Source: Bryobacter aggregatus MPL3 (GTDB taxonomy: Bacteria; Acidobacteriota; Terriglobia; Bryobacterales; Bryobacteraceae). From it: DNA of 64,000 nt. The position numbers were made by a program, and so were the translations under genes. Shown here piece after piece: positions 45,125-53,981 of the stretch (position 1 is its first letter; each line of letters starts with the position of its first letter). The notes beneath the pieces were generated by a model. It did no database searches, was not told the origin of the DNA, and worked only from the letters and a program-made list of their open reading frames with translations. The stretch is taken from assembly GCF_000702445.1 (NCBI RefSeq), contig NZ_JNIF01000003.1, forward strand, positions 3,100,001 to 3,164,000, written 5' to 3'.

Positions 45125-46351
45125 TTAAGACACGATGTAGTCCCAGCCGAAGCCGGGTTTTTCGAGCGGGCGCATGTAGATGCCCTCGGGGCCGCGGGTG
45201 ATGTTGTAGTTCTCCTCGAAGATCTGGTAGACCTCTTTGGGGCCGCCGGGTGAGGGAAGAAAGAGTTCGGCCCAGGGAGCGTTCGTATTGGCGATGATCC
45301 AGTGCGAGGAGCCGTTGAGGCCTCCGCCGTGCGGGATGACTGGAATGTCGTAAGCAGCGGCGAGTGCGCCGATGCGGCGCATTTCCGTGAGGCCGCCGCA
45401 CCAGTTGAGATCTGGCTGCCAGATGCTGGCGCTGTTGTTCTCAAGCAGGTGGCGGAAGCCGTAGCGGCCGTACTCGTGTTCACCGGTGGCGATGCGAGTG
45501 GACTTGAGCGCGGTGTTGAGACGTCCGAAGCCCGCGTAGTCGTGGGGCTGCAGCACTTCTTCCATCCAGTAGACCCGGTAGGGTTCGAGCATGGCGGCCA
45601 TCTCAAGGGTGTAGCGTTCCGTCCAGGCCATCCAGCAATCGAGCATGACTTCGCCGTCCGGGCCAACCGCCTTGCGCGCGCGATCGACGAGCGCGGCGTT
45701 CTTGCGCATGCCCTCCCGGCCATCGGCGGGGCCGTGGGGGATGGCGAGCTTCAACTTGCTATAGCCGAACTCGACGTGCTGTTCGATGTCGTTGCCGGTG
45801 CAATAGGCGGGGATGCGATCTTTGGTTTCTCCGCCGAGGAGCTTATAGACGGGGACGTTGAGCGCTTTGCCGACGATGTCCCAGAGCGCGAGATCGACGC
45901 CACTGATCGCATTCATGGTGACGCCCATGCGGCCGTAGTGCATGGTGGAGCGCCAGCAGATGTCCCAGTTGCGTTCAATGTCGAAGGGGTCGCGTCCGAT
46001 CAGCAACTTGGTGAGGTGGTCGGTGACGATCGGTCCGCCGCCTGGGCCGCCGCTGCCGTAACCGGTGATGCCCTTGTCGGTGGTGATCTCGACGGTGAAG
46101 CCGCCGACTTTGCCGGGGTCGGCAAAGAAGAGTTCGCGGCGCGCCTTGAACTCGGGGTAGATGGACATCGGGTTGGCCACCTCGACGTATTGGGTGGACC
46201 ATGCCCCGGGGGCTGGTTTGAAGTCGGGATAGGGCTTGCGCGGCTTGACATTGACGAGCCGGATGCCGGTGATCTTTAACTTCGACTTCTCTTGTGCCCA
46301 GGCGAGTGCGGGCAAGGTCAGGCCGAGACCGAGTAATTCTCTACGACGCAT
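45125..46351 (-). CDS. Exported mandelate racemase/muconate-lactonizing enzyme family protein
   Basis: The 408-aa product has a leader with MRRRELLGLGLTLPALAWAQ, twin-arginine-like and ending in an AQ cleavage site. The mature part is an enolase-superfamily dehydratase/racemase: SKLKLAIPHG (KxK), MLDCWMAWTE, YWMEEVLQPHDYAG, IATGEHEYGRYG and IPHGGGLNGSSHW. It probably dehydrates a sugar acid. The stop of the dehydrogenase gene upstream is directly adjacent (46352), so both are one transcript. It is a paralogue of the frameshifted enzyme at 333-1558. Confidence 0.88.
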   Translation of the reverse strand: MRRRELLGLGLTLPALAWAQEKSKLKITGIRLVNVKPRKPYPDFKPAPGAWSTQYVEVANPMSIYPEFKARRELFFADPGKVGGFTVEITTDKGITGYGSGGPGGGPIVTDHLTKLLIGRDPFDIERNWDICWRSTMHYGRMGVTMNAISGVDLALWDIVGKALNVPVYKLLGGETKDRIPAYCTGNDIEQHVEFGYSKLKLAIPHGPADGREGMRKNAALVDRARKAVGPDGEVMLDCWMAWTERYTLEMAAMLEPYRVYWMEEVLQPHDYAGFGRLNTALKSTRIATGEHEYGRYGFRHLLENNSASIWQPDLNWCGGLTEMRRIGALAAAYDIPVIPHGGGLNGSSHWIIANTNAPWAELFLPSPGGPKEVYQIFEENYNITRGPEGIYMRPLEKPGFGWDYIVS

Positions 46352-47362
46352 TTAGTATCCCTTCTGTTTGTCGACGACGTTGACGAGTGGCAGCCCTTCG
46401 GCAAAGCGGCGGATGTTCTCTTTGACAATGCCGAGCATGCGGGCATTGTCGAGATCGCTACGGCCGGCGATGTGGGGCGTGATGATTGCGTTCTCGAACT
46501 TCCATAGTGCGTGGCCTTGCGGCAGGGGCTCGGGATCGACGACGTCGACACCGGCGCCTTTGAGGCGCTGCGAGTCCAGGGCTTTTACGAGCGAGGGGAG
46601 ATCGTAGACGCCTCCTCGGCTGACGGCGATGAAGTAGGAGTTCTTCTTCATCAGCTCGAACTGCTTGGGGCCGACCATCTTGTGGCTCTTGGGCGTGTGG
46701 GGTGCGGAGATGAAGAGCGCATCGGTGTCGGGCAGTTCCTCATCGAGACGATCGGGCTTGACGGTCTTGACGATGAAGGGGGAGAAGGGGATGTCTTCCG
46801 GATCGACGCAGGTGACCTTCATGCCGTGGGCCCAGGCGCGGACGGCAATCTGCTGGCCGATGCCGCCGCAGCCAATGATGGTTGCTTTCTTCGTGTTCAG
46901 CTCGATGCCGGTGAAGGCTTCGCGACGCCAGTTCTCGGCGCTGCGGTCTTTGAAGTAGAGCGGCAGGTTGCGTGATAGTGCGAGGAGCATCGCCATGGCG
47001 TGGTCGGCAATCTCGGGGCCTTGGACGATTTGATTGTTGGTGAGGATGATGTTCGAGTTGCGCAGATCGTCGCCGCCCGAGAGGTGCAGGACCCGCTCGA
47101 CACCGGCGCTTTGGATCTGGACCCATTGCAGCTTCTTGCCGATGCGCACTTGCTCGGGTGTGATCTCGCCGATGAACGCGTCGGCATCGGCGAGTTCGGC
47201 ACGGAGTTCTGCGTCGGAGGCGACTCGGACGATTTTGATTTTATTGGAGACTGCTTGCCAGTCGGCGACGATGGCAGGCGACTGGCGGACAACGACGATC
47301 TTCTTGACTTGTGCAGGCAGGAGGAGTGCGCCGAGAGTGAGCAGCGGTAGGAAGCGATGCAT
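46352..47362 (-). CDS. D-2-hydroxyacid dehydrogenase family protein with N-terminal signal peptide
   Basis: The 336-aa product is a D-isomer 2-hydroxyacid dehydrogenase: ATIIGCGGIGQQIAVRAW (NAD-binding GxGxxG), ISAPHTPKSHKMVGP, FIAVSRGGVYDLPSLVKAL (the usual Arg) and ITPHIAGRSD (the catalytic His). Its first residues are a clear signal peptide (MHRFLPLLTLGALLLPAQVK). An NAD-linked enzyme outside the cytoplasm is unusual because free NAD is not available there. TAAGAT lies 6 nt before its start. It is divergent from the PSD1-type gene, 26 bp apart, and couples to the exported enolase-family gene. Confidence 0.85.
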   Translation of the reverse strand: MHRFLPLLTLGALLLPAQVKKIVVVRQSPAIVADWQAVSNKIKIVRVASDAELRAELADADAFIGEITPEQVRIGKKLQWVQIQSAGVERVLHLSGGDDLRNSNIILTNNQIVQGPEIADHAMAMLLALSRNLPLYFKDRSAENWRREAFTGIELNTKKATIIGCGGIGQQIAVRAWAHGMKVTCVDPEDIPFSPFIVKTVKPDRLDEELPDTDALFISAPHTPKSHKMVGPKQFELMKKNSYFIAVSRGGVYDLPSLVKALDSQRLKGAGVDVVDPEPLPQGHALWKFENAIITPHIAGRSDLDNARMLGIVKENIRRFAEGLPLVNVVDKQKGY

Positions 47363-47388
47363 GGCGTCATCTTATCTGAGGTCATAAG

Positions 47389-49938
47389 ATGGGTGCAGTG
47401 AAATTTGGCCTTATTCTCTTCGTTTTTGCGCTTGGCGCCTTTGCCGATGAGTTCTTTGAGAAGAAGATCCGGCCCGTTCTGGTGGAGCGCTGCTATGGAT
47501 GCCATAGCGAGAAGGTGCGGGAGCCGAAGGCTGGGTTGCGCCTGGACTCCCGTGAAGGCGTGAGGCGGGGCGGAGATAGTGGACCGGCGATTGTGATTGG
47601 CAAGCCGGAGGAGAGCCGCTTGCTGAAGGCGATCTCCTATACCGATTTCCAACTGCGCATGCCTCCAACCGGGAAGCTTCCCGATGCAGTGGTGGCGGAC
47701 TTTGCCGAGTGGATTCGGAGAGGGGCGGAAGATCCTCGCGAGACGAGCTTCGTGGTTCCAGCGAGGAAGCCTGTTGGTTCGGACATTGAGCGCGGAAAGA
47801 AGTATTGGGCCTTTCAGCCGCTGCGTCCGGGGAAGCTCGAGATGCCGGGTGGAAAGCCTGTGTCGAAGGAGGTCTGGATCCGCCGCGTCAGCTTTGATCT
47901 GACCGGCTTGCCTCCGACGCCTGCTGCTGTGCGGGCCTTTGTTGCGGACTCTTCGCCTGGGGCTTATGAGACGGTGGTGGATCGCCTGCTCGCTTCGCCT
48001 CAGTATGGCGAGCGCTATGGACGGCATTGGCTCGATCTGGTTCGCTATGCCGAGACCAACGGCCATGAGTATGACAACAACAAGCTCGATGCTTATCGCT
48101 ATCGGGATTATGTGGTGCGGGCCTTCAATGAGGATCTGCCTTATGACCAGTTTGTGAAGGAGCATGTCGCGGGCGACTTGTTGCCGCGACCGCGCGTTTC
48201 GAGGGATGGGGCGATTCTCGAGTCGCCGCTGGCGACGGGAGCTTATTGGTTTGGGGAAGTGCTGAACAGCGCAACTGATTCGGAGAAGAGCCGGGCCGAT
48301 GAAGTGGACAACCAGATCGATGTGATGAGCAAGGCGTTTCTGGGTCTGACTGTGGCTTGTGCGCGTTGCCATGACCATAAGTTCGACCCGATTCCGACCG
48401 CTGATTATTACGGGTTGGCGGGGATTCTGCATTCCACTTCGATGCGCGAGGCGGTGGTGGATTCGCCTGAACGCCGGGCTGCGATTCAGGCGGCGCATGC
48501 GAAGATTCCGCTGCGCTTGCAGGCTGCTGAGAAGCGGCGGATTGTGCTGCGTCCCGGAGATGAGTTGTTCGATGGTTGGGACCAGTGGCAGTCGAGCGGC
48601 GAGGCGTTTTCGCTGGGCGGAGCGGACTCGTCTGGACGGGGCGCGGAAGCTTTGGTGGGCTCGCTGACTTCGCGGAAGTTCCGGATGCCGAAGCGCTATG
48701 TGCATGTGCGGATGCGGGGGACGCAGTCGGATAAGAAGCTGGTGGAGAATAACCCGTTGCGCGTGACCTTGGTGGCGGATGAGTATCGCAGCGAGTACTT
48801 TGTCGCGAGCGGCTCGGCTGACTTTGAGTGGGTGAGTGCGCGGATGGTTTTGCCCTTTGAGCGCATGTGTTATTTCGAGGTGGTGGATCGCTCGCGCAGC
48901 GGGCATCTGGAAGTGGATGCGATTGTGATTTCCGATCACAAGGAGCCGCCGCAAGTGGTGGTGGAATCGCCGGCAGTGGCGAGTGCGCCGGTGGCGGGCG
49001 CGGAGATTCCGGAGAGTGCGTTTGCGATGGTGGCGATGGATGAGGCTCCGCATGATGTGAAGCTGCATATCCGTGGGAGCCATCAGAATCTGGGCGAGGT
49101 GGTGCCGCGTCATGTGCTGCAGGTGCTGTCTCCTGGCGATGGCCGGGTGAGTGGGCCGGGCAGCGGGCGGCTGGAGTTGGCGGAGTGGTTGGCTTCTCCT
49201 GGCAATGCGCTGACGGCGCGGGTGCTGGTGAATCGCATGTGGAAGCATCACTTTGGCAAGGGGCTGGTGAAGTCGACTGATAACTTCGGGTTGACTGGGG
49301 ATCGGCCGGAGAGTCGTGAGATGTTGGATGCGCTGGCGGCGCAGTTTCTCGCCGATGGATGGAGCGTGAAGAAGCTGAATCGGCGGATTGTGTTGTCGGA
49401 TGCCTATCGCGGGGAGTTGCCGGTGCGCAGGCTCGAGGCGGAGGCGGTTCGCGATGCGATGTTGGCGGTGTCGGGGCGTTTCGATTCGCAGGTGGGCGGG
49501 CCGAGCGTTGGACCTTATATCAGTAAGTATCAGGACGGGCGTGGCAAGCCGGTCTCGGGGCCGCTCGATGGGGACGGGCGGCGGAGCTTGTATGTCCAGG
49601 TGCGGCGAAACTTCCTGTCGCCGATGATGTTGGCCTTCGACTATCCGCTGCCGGTTTCGACGATCGGGACACGGAGCGTTTCGACCGTTCCTTCGCAGGC
49701 TTTGATCCTGTTGAACAATGAGTTTGTTTTGCAGCAGGCGGAGTTCTGGGGGAGCCGGATCGGGAAGGTTGCGGGTGACGATTCCTTGCGGGTGCGGACG
49801 ATGTTCGAAGAGGCGTTTGGACGCGCGCCACTCGATTGGGAATTGCAGGAGTCGCTTAGCTTTTTAGCGCAGGGCCGGAGCCTTGCGGAGCTGGGGCATG
49901 TGTTGTTGAATTCCGCGGAGTTTCTTTATGTTCAATAG
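47389..49938 (+). CDS. PSCyt1-DUF1549-DUF1553 (PSD1-type) exported protein
   Basis: The 849-aa product has a signal peptide, a Planctomycete-type cytochrome c domain with CYGCH at 35-39, DUF1549 (about 160-370; VSFDLTGLPPTPAAVRAFV, GERYGRHWLDLVRYAETNG, and CARCHDHKFDP) and DUF1553 at the end (GRLELAEWLASPGNALTARV, WKHHFGKGLVKSTDNFGLTG). A beta-rich carbohydrate-binding-like stretch lies between them. The second CxxCH may bind another haem. These proteins are encoded next to a DUF1501 partner, as here (11-bp overlap). They are thought to degrade or sense complex polysaccharides, but the function is not proven. Confidence 0.9.
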   Translation: MGAVKFGLILFVFALGAFADEFFEKKIRPVLVERCYGCHSEKVREPKAGLRLDSREGVRRGGDSGPAIVIGKPEESRLLKAISYTDFQLRMPPTGKLPDAVVADFAEWIRRGAEDPRETSFVVPARKPVGSDIERGKKYWAFQPLRPGKLEMPGGKPVSKEVWIRRVSFDLTGLPPTPAAVRAFVADSSPGAYETVVDRLLASPQYGERYGRHWLDLVRYAETNGHEYDNNKLDAYRYRDYVVRAFNEDLPYDQFVKEHVAGDLLPRPRVSRDGAILESPLATGAYWFGEVLNSATDSEKSRADEVDNQIDVMSKAFLGLTVACARCHDHKFDPIPTADYYGLAGILHSTSMREAVVDSPERRAAIQAAHAKIPLRLQAAEKRRIVLRPGDELFDGWDQWQSSGEAFSLGGADSSGRGAEALVGSLTSRKFRMPKRYVHVRMRGTQSDKKLVENNPLRVTLVADEYRSEYFVASGSADFEWVSARMVLPFERMCYFEVVDRSRSGHLEVDAIVISDHKEPPQVVVESPAVASAPVAGAEIPESAFAMVAMDEAPHDVKLHIRGSHQNLGEVVPRHVLQVLSPGDGRVSGPGSGRLELAEWLASPGNALTARVLVNRMWKHHFGKGLVKSTDNFGLTGDRPESREMLDALAAQFLADGWSVKKLNRRIVLSDAYRGELPVRRLEAEAVRDAMLAVSGRFDSQVGGPSVGPYISKYQDGRGKPVSGPLDGDGRRSLYVQVRRNFLSPMMLAFDYPLPVSTIGTRSVSTVPSQALILLNNEFVLQQAEFWGSRIGKVAGDDSLRVRTMFEEAFGRAPLDWELQESLSFLAQGRSLAELGHVLLNSAEFLYVQ

Positions 49939-51310
49939 ACGCCAGATGCTTTGCCGTGCCGCCAATGGCTTTGGTGGGCTCGCTTTGCTCGACATGATGG
50001 CGAAGGCGGCGCCACTGAGCCCGCACTATGCGGCGAAGGCGAAGTCGGTGATCTTTCTGTTTATGGATGGCGGGCCGTCGCAGATGGATAGCTTTGATCC
50101 GAAGCCGCGCTTGCGTGTGGACCATGGGAAGAAGTTGCCTTTCAAGCCGCCGACGACGGTGTTCAATATTTCGGATCAGGTGTTTGGTTCTCCTTTTGAA
50201 TTCAAACAATATGGGCAGAGCGGGACGCCGGTGAGTGAGTTGTTCCCACATGTTGCGAGTTGTGTCGATGAGCTTTGCGTGATTCGTTCGATGGTGGCGG
50301 ACCACTCGGAACATACGGCGGCGAACTACTTTATGCATTCGGGGTCTGGCTTTCAGGGGCGGCCGAGCATGGGGGCTTGGGTGAACTATGGGCTGGGTAG
50401 CGAGAGCGAGAATCTGCCGGGCTTTGTGGTGCTGGAGAGTGGGTTGATTCCTCCTGGGGGACTGGATTGTTTTGGCAGCGGCTTCCTGCCAGCTAGCTAT
50501 CAGGGGACTTTGTTTCGGAAGGGGAAGTTTCCGGTGGCGGATCTGGTTTCTCCGGATGCTTATGCGGCGAGTCAGAAGCCGAAGCTCGCTTTGTTGAGCA
50601 AGCTGAACCAGGGCGTGTTGCAACGCTTTGGCCAGGTGAGCGAGGTGGAGGCGACGATCCAGAACTATGAGATGGCGTTCCGGATGCAGTCGGCGGTGCC
50701 GGATTTGTTGGACTTTTCGAATGAGACGCAGGCGACGAAGGACCTGTACGGGATTGATGGCGAGATGACGGCGGAGTTTGGCCGTGAATGTTTATTGGCG
50801 CGGCGACTGGTGGAGAAGGGGGTTCGCTTTGTCGAACTGCTGACTCCGGCGCGGCGTGGGCAGGATCGTTGGGATCAGCATTCGAATCTTCTCACTGGGC
50901 ATCGGATCAATGCGGCTTCGACGGATCAGCCGATTGCGGCTCTGCTGAAGGACTTGAAGTCGCGTGGCTTGTTGGAGACGACGCTAGTGGTTTGGGGTGG
51001 AGAGTTTGGCCGTACGCCTTGTGCCCAATTGGGCGAGAGCGGCGATACGAGGGCGGCGGGCCGGGATCATAATCCTTATGGCTTCACGATGTGGATGGCC
51101 GGGGCGGGCGTGAAGAAGGGGATCACCTATGGGGCGACCGATGAGTTCGGCTACTTCGCGGTGGAGAACAAGGTGCATGTGCATGATTTGCATGCGACGA
51201 TTCTGCACTTGCTCGGGCTAGACCATAAGCGTTTGACCTTTCGCTATAGCGGCCGCGATATGCGGCTGACCGATGTGCATGGGAATGTCGTACACGATAT
51301 CTTGTCCTAG
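49928..51310 (+). CDS. DUF1501 exported protein (alkaline phosphatase/sulfatase superfamily fold)
   Basis: The 460-aa product carries a leader with MFNRRQMLCRAANGFGGLAL, Tat-like. The family core reads AKSVIFLFMDGGPSQMDSFD, GMWVWGGEFGRTPCAQ-type metal loops (LVVWGGEFGRTP) and VHDLHATILHLLGLDH near the end. DUF1501 proteins have the alkaline-phosphatase superfamily fold, though their substrate is not established. The start overlaps the PSD1 gene, so the two are made together. A second, similar pair lies at 60148-64000. Confidence 0.9.
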   Translation: MFNRRQMLCRAANGFGGLALLDMMAKAAPLSPHYAAKAKSVIFLFMDGGPSQMDSFDPKPRLRVDHGKKLPFKPPTTVFNISDQVFGSPFEFKQYGQSGTPVSELFPHVASCVDELCVIRSMVADHSEHTAANYFMHSGSGFQGRPSMGAWVNYGLGSESENLPGFVVLESGLIPPGGLDCFGSGFLPASYQGTLFRKGKFPVADLVSPDAYAASQKPKLALLSKLNQGVLQRFGQVSEVEATIQNYEMAFRMQSAVPDLLDFSNETQATKDLYGIDGEMTAEFGRECLLARRLVEKGVRFVELLTPARRGQDRWDQHSNLLTGHRINAASTDQPIAALLKDLKSRGLLETTLVVWGGEFGRTPCAQLGESGDTRAAGRDHNPYGFTMWMAGAGVKKGITYGATDEFGYFAVENKVHVHDLHATILHLLGLDHKRLTFRYSGRDMRLTDVHGNVVHDILS

Positions 51311-51319
51311 CTAGCCTGG

Positions 51320-52192
51320 CTACTTGGGCCAGATGGTGAAGTCACGGTAGGCGACCCGGGTTGGTTTTCCTTTGAGTGCGGCGAGGGCTTGCTGGAGTTC
51401 GAGCAGAGTGGAGCGCGAGAGTTCGAGTGAGTGTTCCTTGGGTTGGAAGCTGGTACGGACGGGGTAATCGAGATAAGGCGTCGCGGCTTGTTCGATGTGC
51501 GCGCCGAGGATGTGGGCGACCGGTTTGCCGTCCAAGAACTGGACGAGACGGGTGATCGATTTTTCGTATTCGGCCCAATTGGCGACGTAGAGACGTCCGG
51601 GATAGAGGGTGTCGCCGCTGAAGACGATGCCGGTGCGGGCGTCGTAATACGCAACGTCGACGGTGTGGTGGCCGGGGATGGGCAGCGCGTCGAGGATGCG
51701 GCCGCCGAGGTCGATCTTGCCGGGAGTGTTGAGCCAATCGGTGATCTGGAAAGCGGCTTTGATCGCGTCGAGATTTGCGGGGATGAGATCGGTATCGGTG
51801 CGGTCTTTGAATTGAGCGTCGCCAGCGGTGTGGTCGCCGTGGCCGTGGGAGTGGACGATGAGGCGACGGATGGATTCGCGATTCTTGCGCTTGAGCCACT
51901 TGGCAATCGTGGAATCGACGATGCGGGCGACCTCGTTCTTGCCGGCGCCTGTGTCGATGAGGAGGACCTTCTCTTCGCCGAAGATCAGGTAGAGAAAGGG
52001 CTTCTCATAATGGGTGCAACCGGATTGCCGGATGACGAAGAGATCGGGGTTGTACTCGTGGACCTGCCAATCGGGTTCTTCGATGCAATTGGGACCGCCA
52101 CTGATCCACTTTGCCGGAAGAGTGCCTGGGAGGAGACCGGCTCCGTCGGGTTGCGGGGCCTGAGCGAGAAGAAGCAGGATGGGGAACAGCAT
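51320..52192 (-). CDS. Exported metallo-beta-lactamase-fold hydrolase
   Basis: From ATG 52192 the product has 290 aa and a short signal peptide (MLFPILLLLAQAPQPD). Zinc motifs of the fold are HSHGHGDHTAGD, PGHHTVD and GDTLYPG, with a late His in HILGAHIEQA. Members hydrolyse many substrates, including lactones, thioesters and beta-lactams; the precise one cannot be told. An upstream ORF reaches 52231 and its start would overlap the stop of the STGP-family gene. Confidence 0.88.
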   Translation of the reverse strand: MLFPILLLLAQAPQPDGAGLLPGTLPAKWISGGPNCIEEPDWQVHEYNPDLFVIRQSGCTHYEKPFLYLIFGEEKVLLIDTGAGKNEVARIVDSTIAKWLKRKNRESIRRLIVHSHGHGDHTAGDAQFKDRTDTDLIPANLDAIKAAFQITDWLNTPGKIDLGGRILDALPIPGHHTVDVAYYDARTGIVFSGDTLYPGRLYVANWAEYEKSITRLVQFLDGKPVAHILGAHIEQAATPYLDYPVRTSFQPKEHSLELSRSTLLELQQALAALKGKPTRVAYRDFTIWPK

Positions 52193-52227
52193 GGAGATCA
52201 CAGGATGGGGCACGGCGGGGGCTGCTG

Positions 52228-52863
52228 TCAAATGAGGCCTGGATTTGCTTCTCGGAGCATGCTCGCAGCTGTGTCTTGGACCTCCTTGGTTTGGTAGAGC
52301 AGGAATTGCGCGAGGTAATTTGGGTTGGTTCGTTGCAGGTTGGTGGCGCGGAGCGAGGCGATGGGCAGGGACTTTGCGATGGGCACTTCTTTGCCCATGA
52401 TGCAGTGCTCGGCATAGACTTCGTAGGCGGCGAAGCGGTCTTTCTGGAGTTGGCGGAGCTCGTTGAGTGCCCTGCCGGCGCGGCGTTCGTGTGCGGCGGC
52501 CATCTTTTGGGTTCGTTCCATTTGGGAGAAGAGTTTGGGGTCGCTGGGGGACTCGAGCCAGAGGGATTCGGTGAGGAGCTCGAGCTTGCGGGCGCGCTTG
52601 GCCTGGAAGGTGGCCCAGGCGTAGCGGTCGAAGGCGTCTTGTTCGAGGGCGGAATCGGGTTGGCAGTCGGCTTGGAGGATCTGGGTGTGGGCTTGGTAGG
52701 CTTTGGCTTCTTCGGAGTGGGCGGCGAAGAGGGTTTCGGCGTTGGAGTTGAGGCCGTGGGTGACGCGGTTGGCGGCGGACTTTGCTTTGCCAGCGGCGGT
52801 GCTGGGGCCGGTGGAACGCTGCGCGTTATCGCGATTGGCTCTGAACTGTTTTTCGGTGGCCAT
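52228..52863 (-). CDS. 'STGP' hypothetical protein family of Acidobacteria-like genomes
   Basis: The 211-aa product opens with RANRDNAQRSTGPSTAAGKA and SAANRVTHGLNSNAETLF, a motif typical of a family present in many copies in Solibacter-type genomes. The rest is charged and mostly helical (FQAKRARKLELLTESLWLES, HERRAGRALNELRQLQKDRF), without membrane segments. The role is unknown; the repeated N-terminal motif suggests a nucleic-acid contact, an inference from charge only. Confidence 0.7.
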   Translation of the reverse strand: MATEKQFRANRDNAQRSTGPSTAAGKAKSAANRVTHGLNSNAETLFAAHSEEAKAYQAHTQILQADCQPDSALEQDAFDRYAWATFQAKRARKLELLTESLWLESPSDPKLFSQMERTQKMAAAHERRAGRALNELRQLQKDRFAAYEVYAEHCIMGKEVPIAKSLPIASLRATNLQRTNPNYLAQFLLYQTKEVQDTAASMLREANPGLI

Positions 52864-52979
52864 GGGGGCTCGCTGATTTTGGAGGTGCCAATGGAAAAAG
52901 CCACAGGGGGCCTTTCCTTTTGATTTGACGGTAGCAGGGCGGGTGGCGGAAACGGACTGTTTGCGCGAGAAATTTTGGA

Positions 52980-53006
52980 GGTAGAATTAGTGGTAGAAGG
53001 GTAGAA
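52980..53006 (+). repeat. Three GGTAGAA direct repeats before vapB
   Basis: GGTAGAA occurs at 52980-52986, 52992-52998 and 53000-53006, immediately upstream of the antitoxin start at 53011. The last copy overlaps the ribosome-binding region. VapB antitoxins repress their own operon by binding repeated sites around the promoter, so this may be the operator. Confidence 0.45.
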
Positions 53007-53010
53007 TTTG

Positions 53011-53259
53011 ATGAGTCTGAACATTAAGGACCCTGAAGTGCATCGCCTGGCGCAGGCGGTTGCGGAGGCGACCGGAGAGACGATGACAGGCGCAGTGAGG
53101 ACGGCTCTTCAGGAGCGATATGATCGCCTGCGGCGGAAGGATGCTGCTTTACTGGCTGCGGATTTGCGTCAGATTGCGGCGCGTTCTGCTGCGAGTATCA
53201 AGGGCACGCATGTTGATCATGCTGAGTTCCTCTACGACGAGCATGGGCTTCCGAAATGA
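53011..53259 (+). CDS. vapB: VapB-type antitoxin
   Basis: From ATG 53011 (TTG 53008 adds one residue) the product has 82 aa: [20 protein letters not shown] and [20 protein letters not shown], the Rv0623-like transcription-factor-type antitoxin with an N-terminal DNA-binding strand and helices. The C-terminal part ([15 protein letters not shown]) should block the toxin active site. AGAAGGG upstream supports the start. Stop overlaps the toxin start by 4 bp. Confidence 0.88.
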   Translation: MSLNIKDPEVHRLAQAVAEATGETMTGAVRTALQERYDRLRRKDAALLAADLRQIAARSAASIKGTHVDHAEFLYDEHGLPK

Positions 53260-53669
53260 TTCTCGATACCTCGGCGGTGGTCGCGATTTTGGCACTGGAG
53301 CCAGAAGCTGAGGAGTTCATCCAAGCCATCAGCACTGCCCCTCGCTGCCGGATTTCCGCGGGAACCTTTGTGGAATTGTCTATTGTTCTTGAGAACCAAC
53401 TGGGTGCGGAAGCCGTGCATCAGTGCGAGGCCTTGTTTCGCCGTGCTGGTGTTGTCATCGAGCCTGTCACTGTCGAGCAGGCATACCTGGCGAAGCAGGC
53501 GTTTCATGACTTTGGAAAAGGCCGGCATCGCGCCGGGTTGAACTTTGGGGACTGCTTTAGCTATGCGCTGGCTAAGGAGACCGGGGAAGAACTGCTGTAC
53601 AAGGGGAAGGGTTTTCGAAAGACGGATCTGGGGGAGAGGGATTTGACGTTTCCAACTCTATCATTGTAA
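53256..53669 (+). CDS. vapC: VapC-type PIN-domain toxin
   Basis: The 137-aa product shows the PIN acidic residues: [20 protein letters not shown] (first Asp and Glu), [13 protein letters not shown] (Glu) and [20 protein letters not shown] (late Asp, then GKGFRKTDL). Such toxins are Mg-dependent ribonucleases that cut tRNA or rRNA. The pair overlaps by 4 bp. The stop lies only 3 bp from the left inverted repeat of the accessory island, so the module marks the boundary between normal chromosome and AT-rich DNA. Confidence 0.9.
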   Translation: MILDTSAVVAILALEPEAEEFIQAISTAPRCRISAGTFVELSIVLENQLGAEAVHQCEALFRRAGVVIEPVTVEQAYLAKQAFHDFGKGRHRAGLNFGDCFSYALAKETGEELLYKGKGFRKTDLGERDLTFPTLSL

Positions 53670-53672
53670 AGA

Positions 53673-53778
53673 CCCGCTCGGGATGGTCAGTGCTTCGCCT
53701 CCAGTCGGGTTGCGCCCTTCCTTGGCCTCTACCCCTAATACCCCATCATTGTGTCCGATGATCTTCCGCTAATTTCAA
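53673..53778 (+). repeat. Left long inverted repeat of accessory island
   Basis: This 106-bp stretch is an imperfect inverted copy of 56523-56652. The inner 37 bp (53742-53778) match at 36 positions; the outer part shares CCCGCTCGGG, CTCCAGTCGGG, and CCTCTACCCCTAA-like segments with small gaps. It holds TGTCCGATGATCTTCCGCTA, reading into the island. Confidence 0.9.
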
Positions 53779-53981
53779 ATAATCGATCAGAATTTACAAT
53801 TTGTTTGAGCAGGCAGTGGTTATGCTGTCTCTAGTTAATTTGTCCTAATTCAGTAGTTTTGCGCGGCAATCGTAAAGCTAAACTCTGCGAAGTACTTCAC
53901 AGTTGAATCGAGAGATAACAAATGTTGTTTCTAAGATTCTCTGCTTCTGGATTATAGAATCACACCTTCAAAGGAATTCGA

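Noticed and set aside
46897-49251. 784-codon minus-strand ORF opposite the PSD1-type gene
   Set aside because: Its product is rich in Arg/His/Pro without domains, and it is a frame shadow of the 47389-49938 gene; its last part is a shadow of the dehydrogenase gene.
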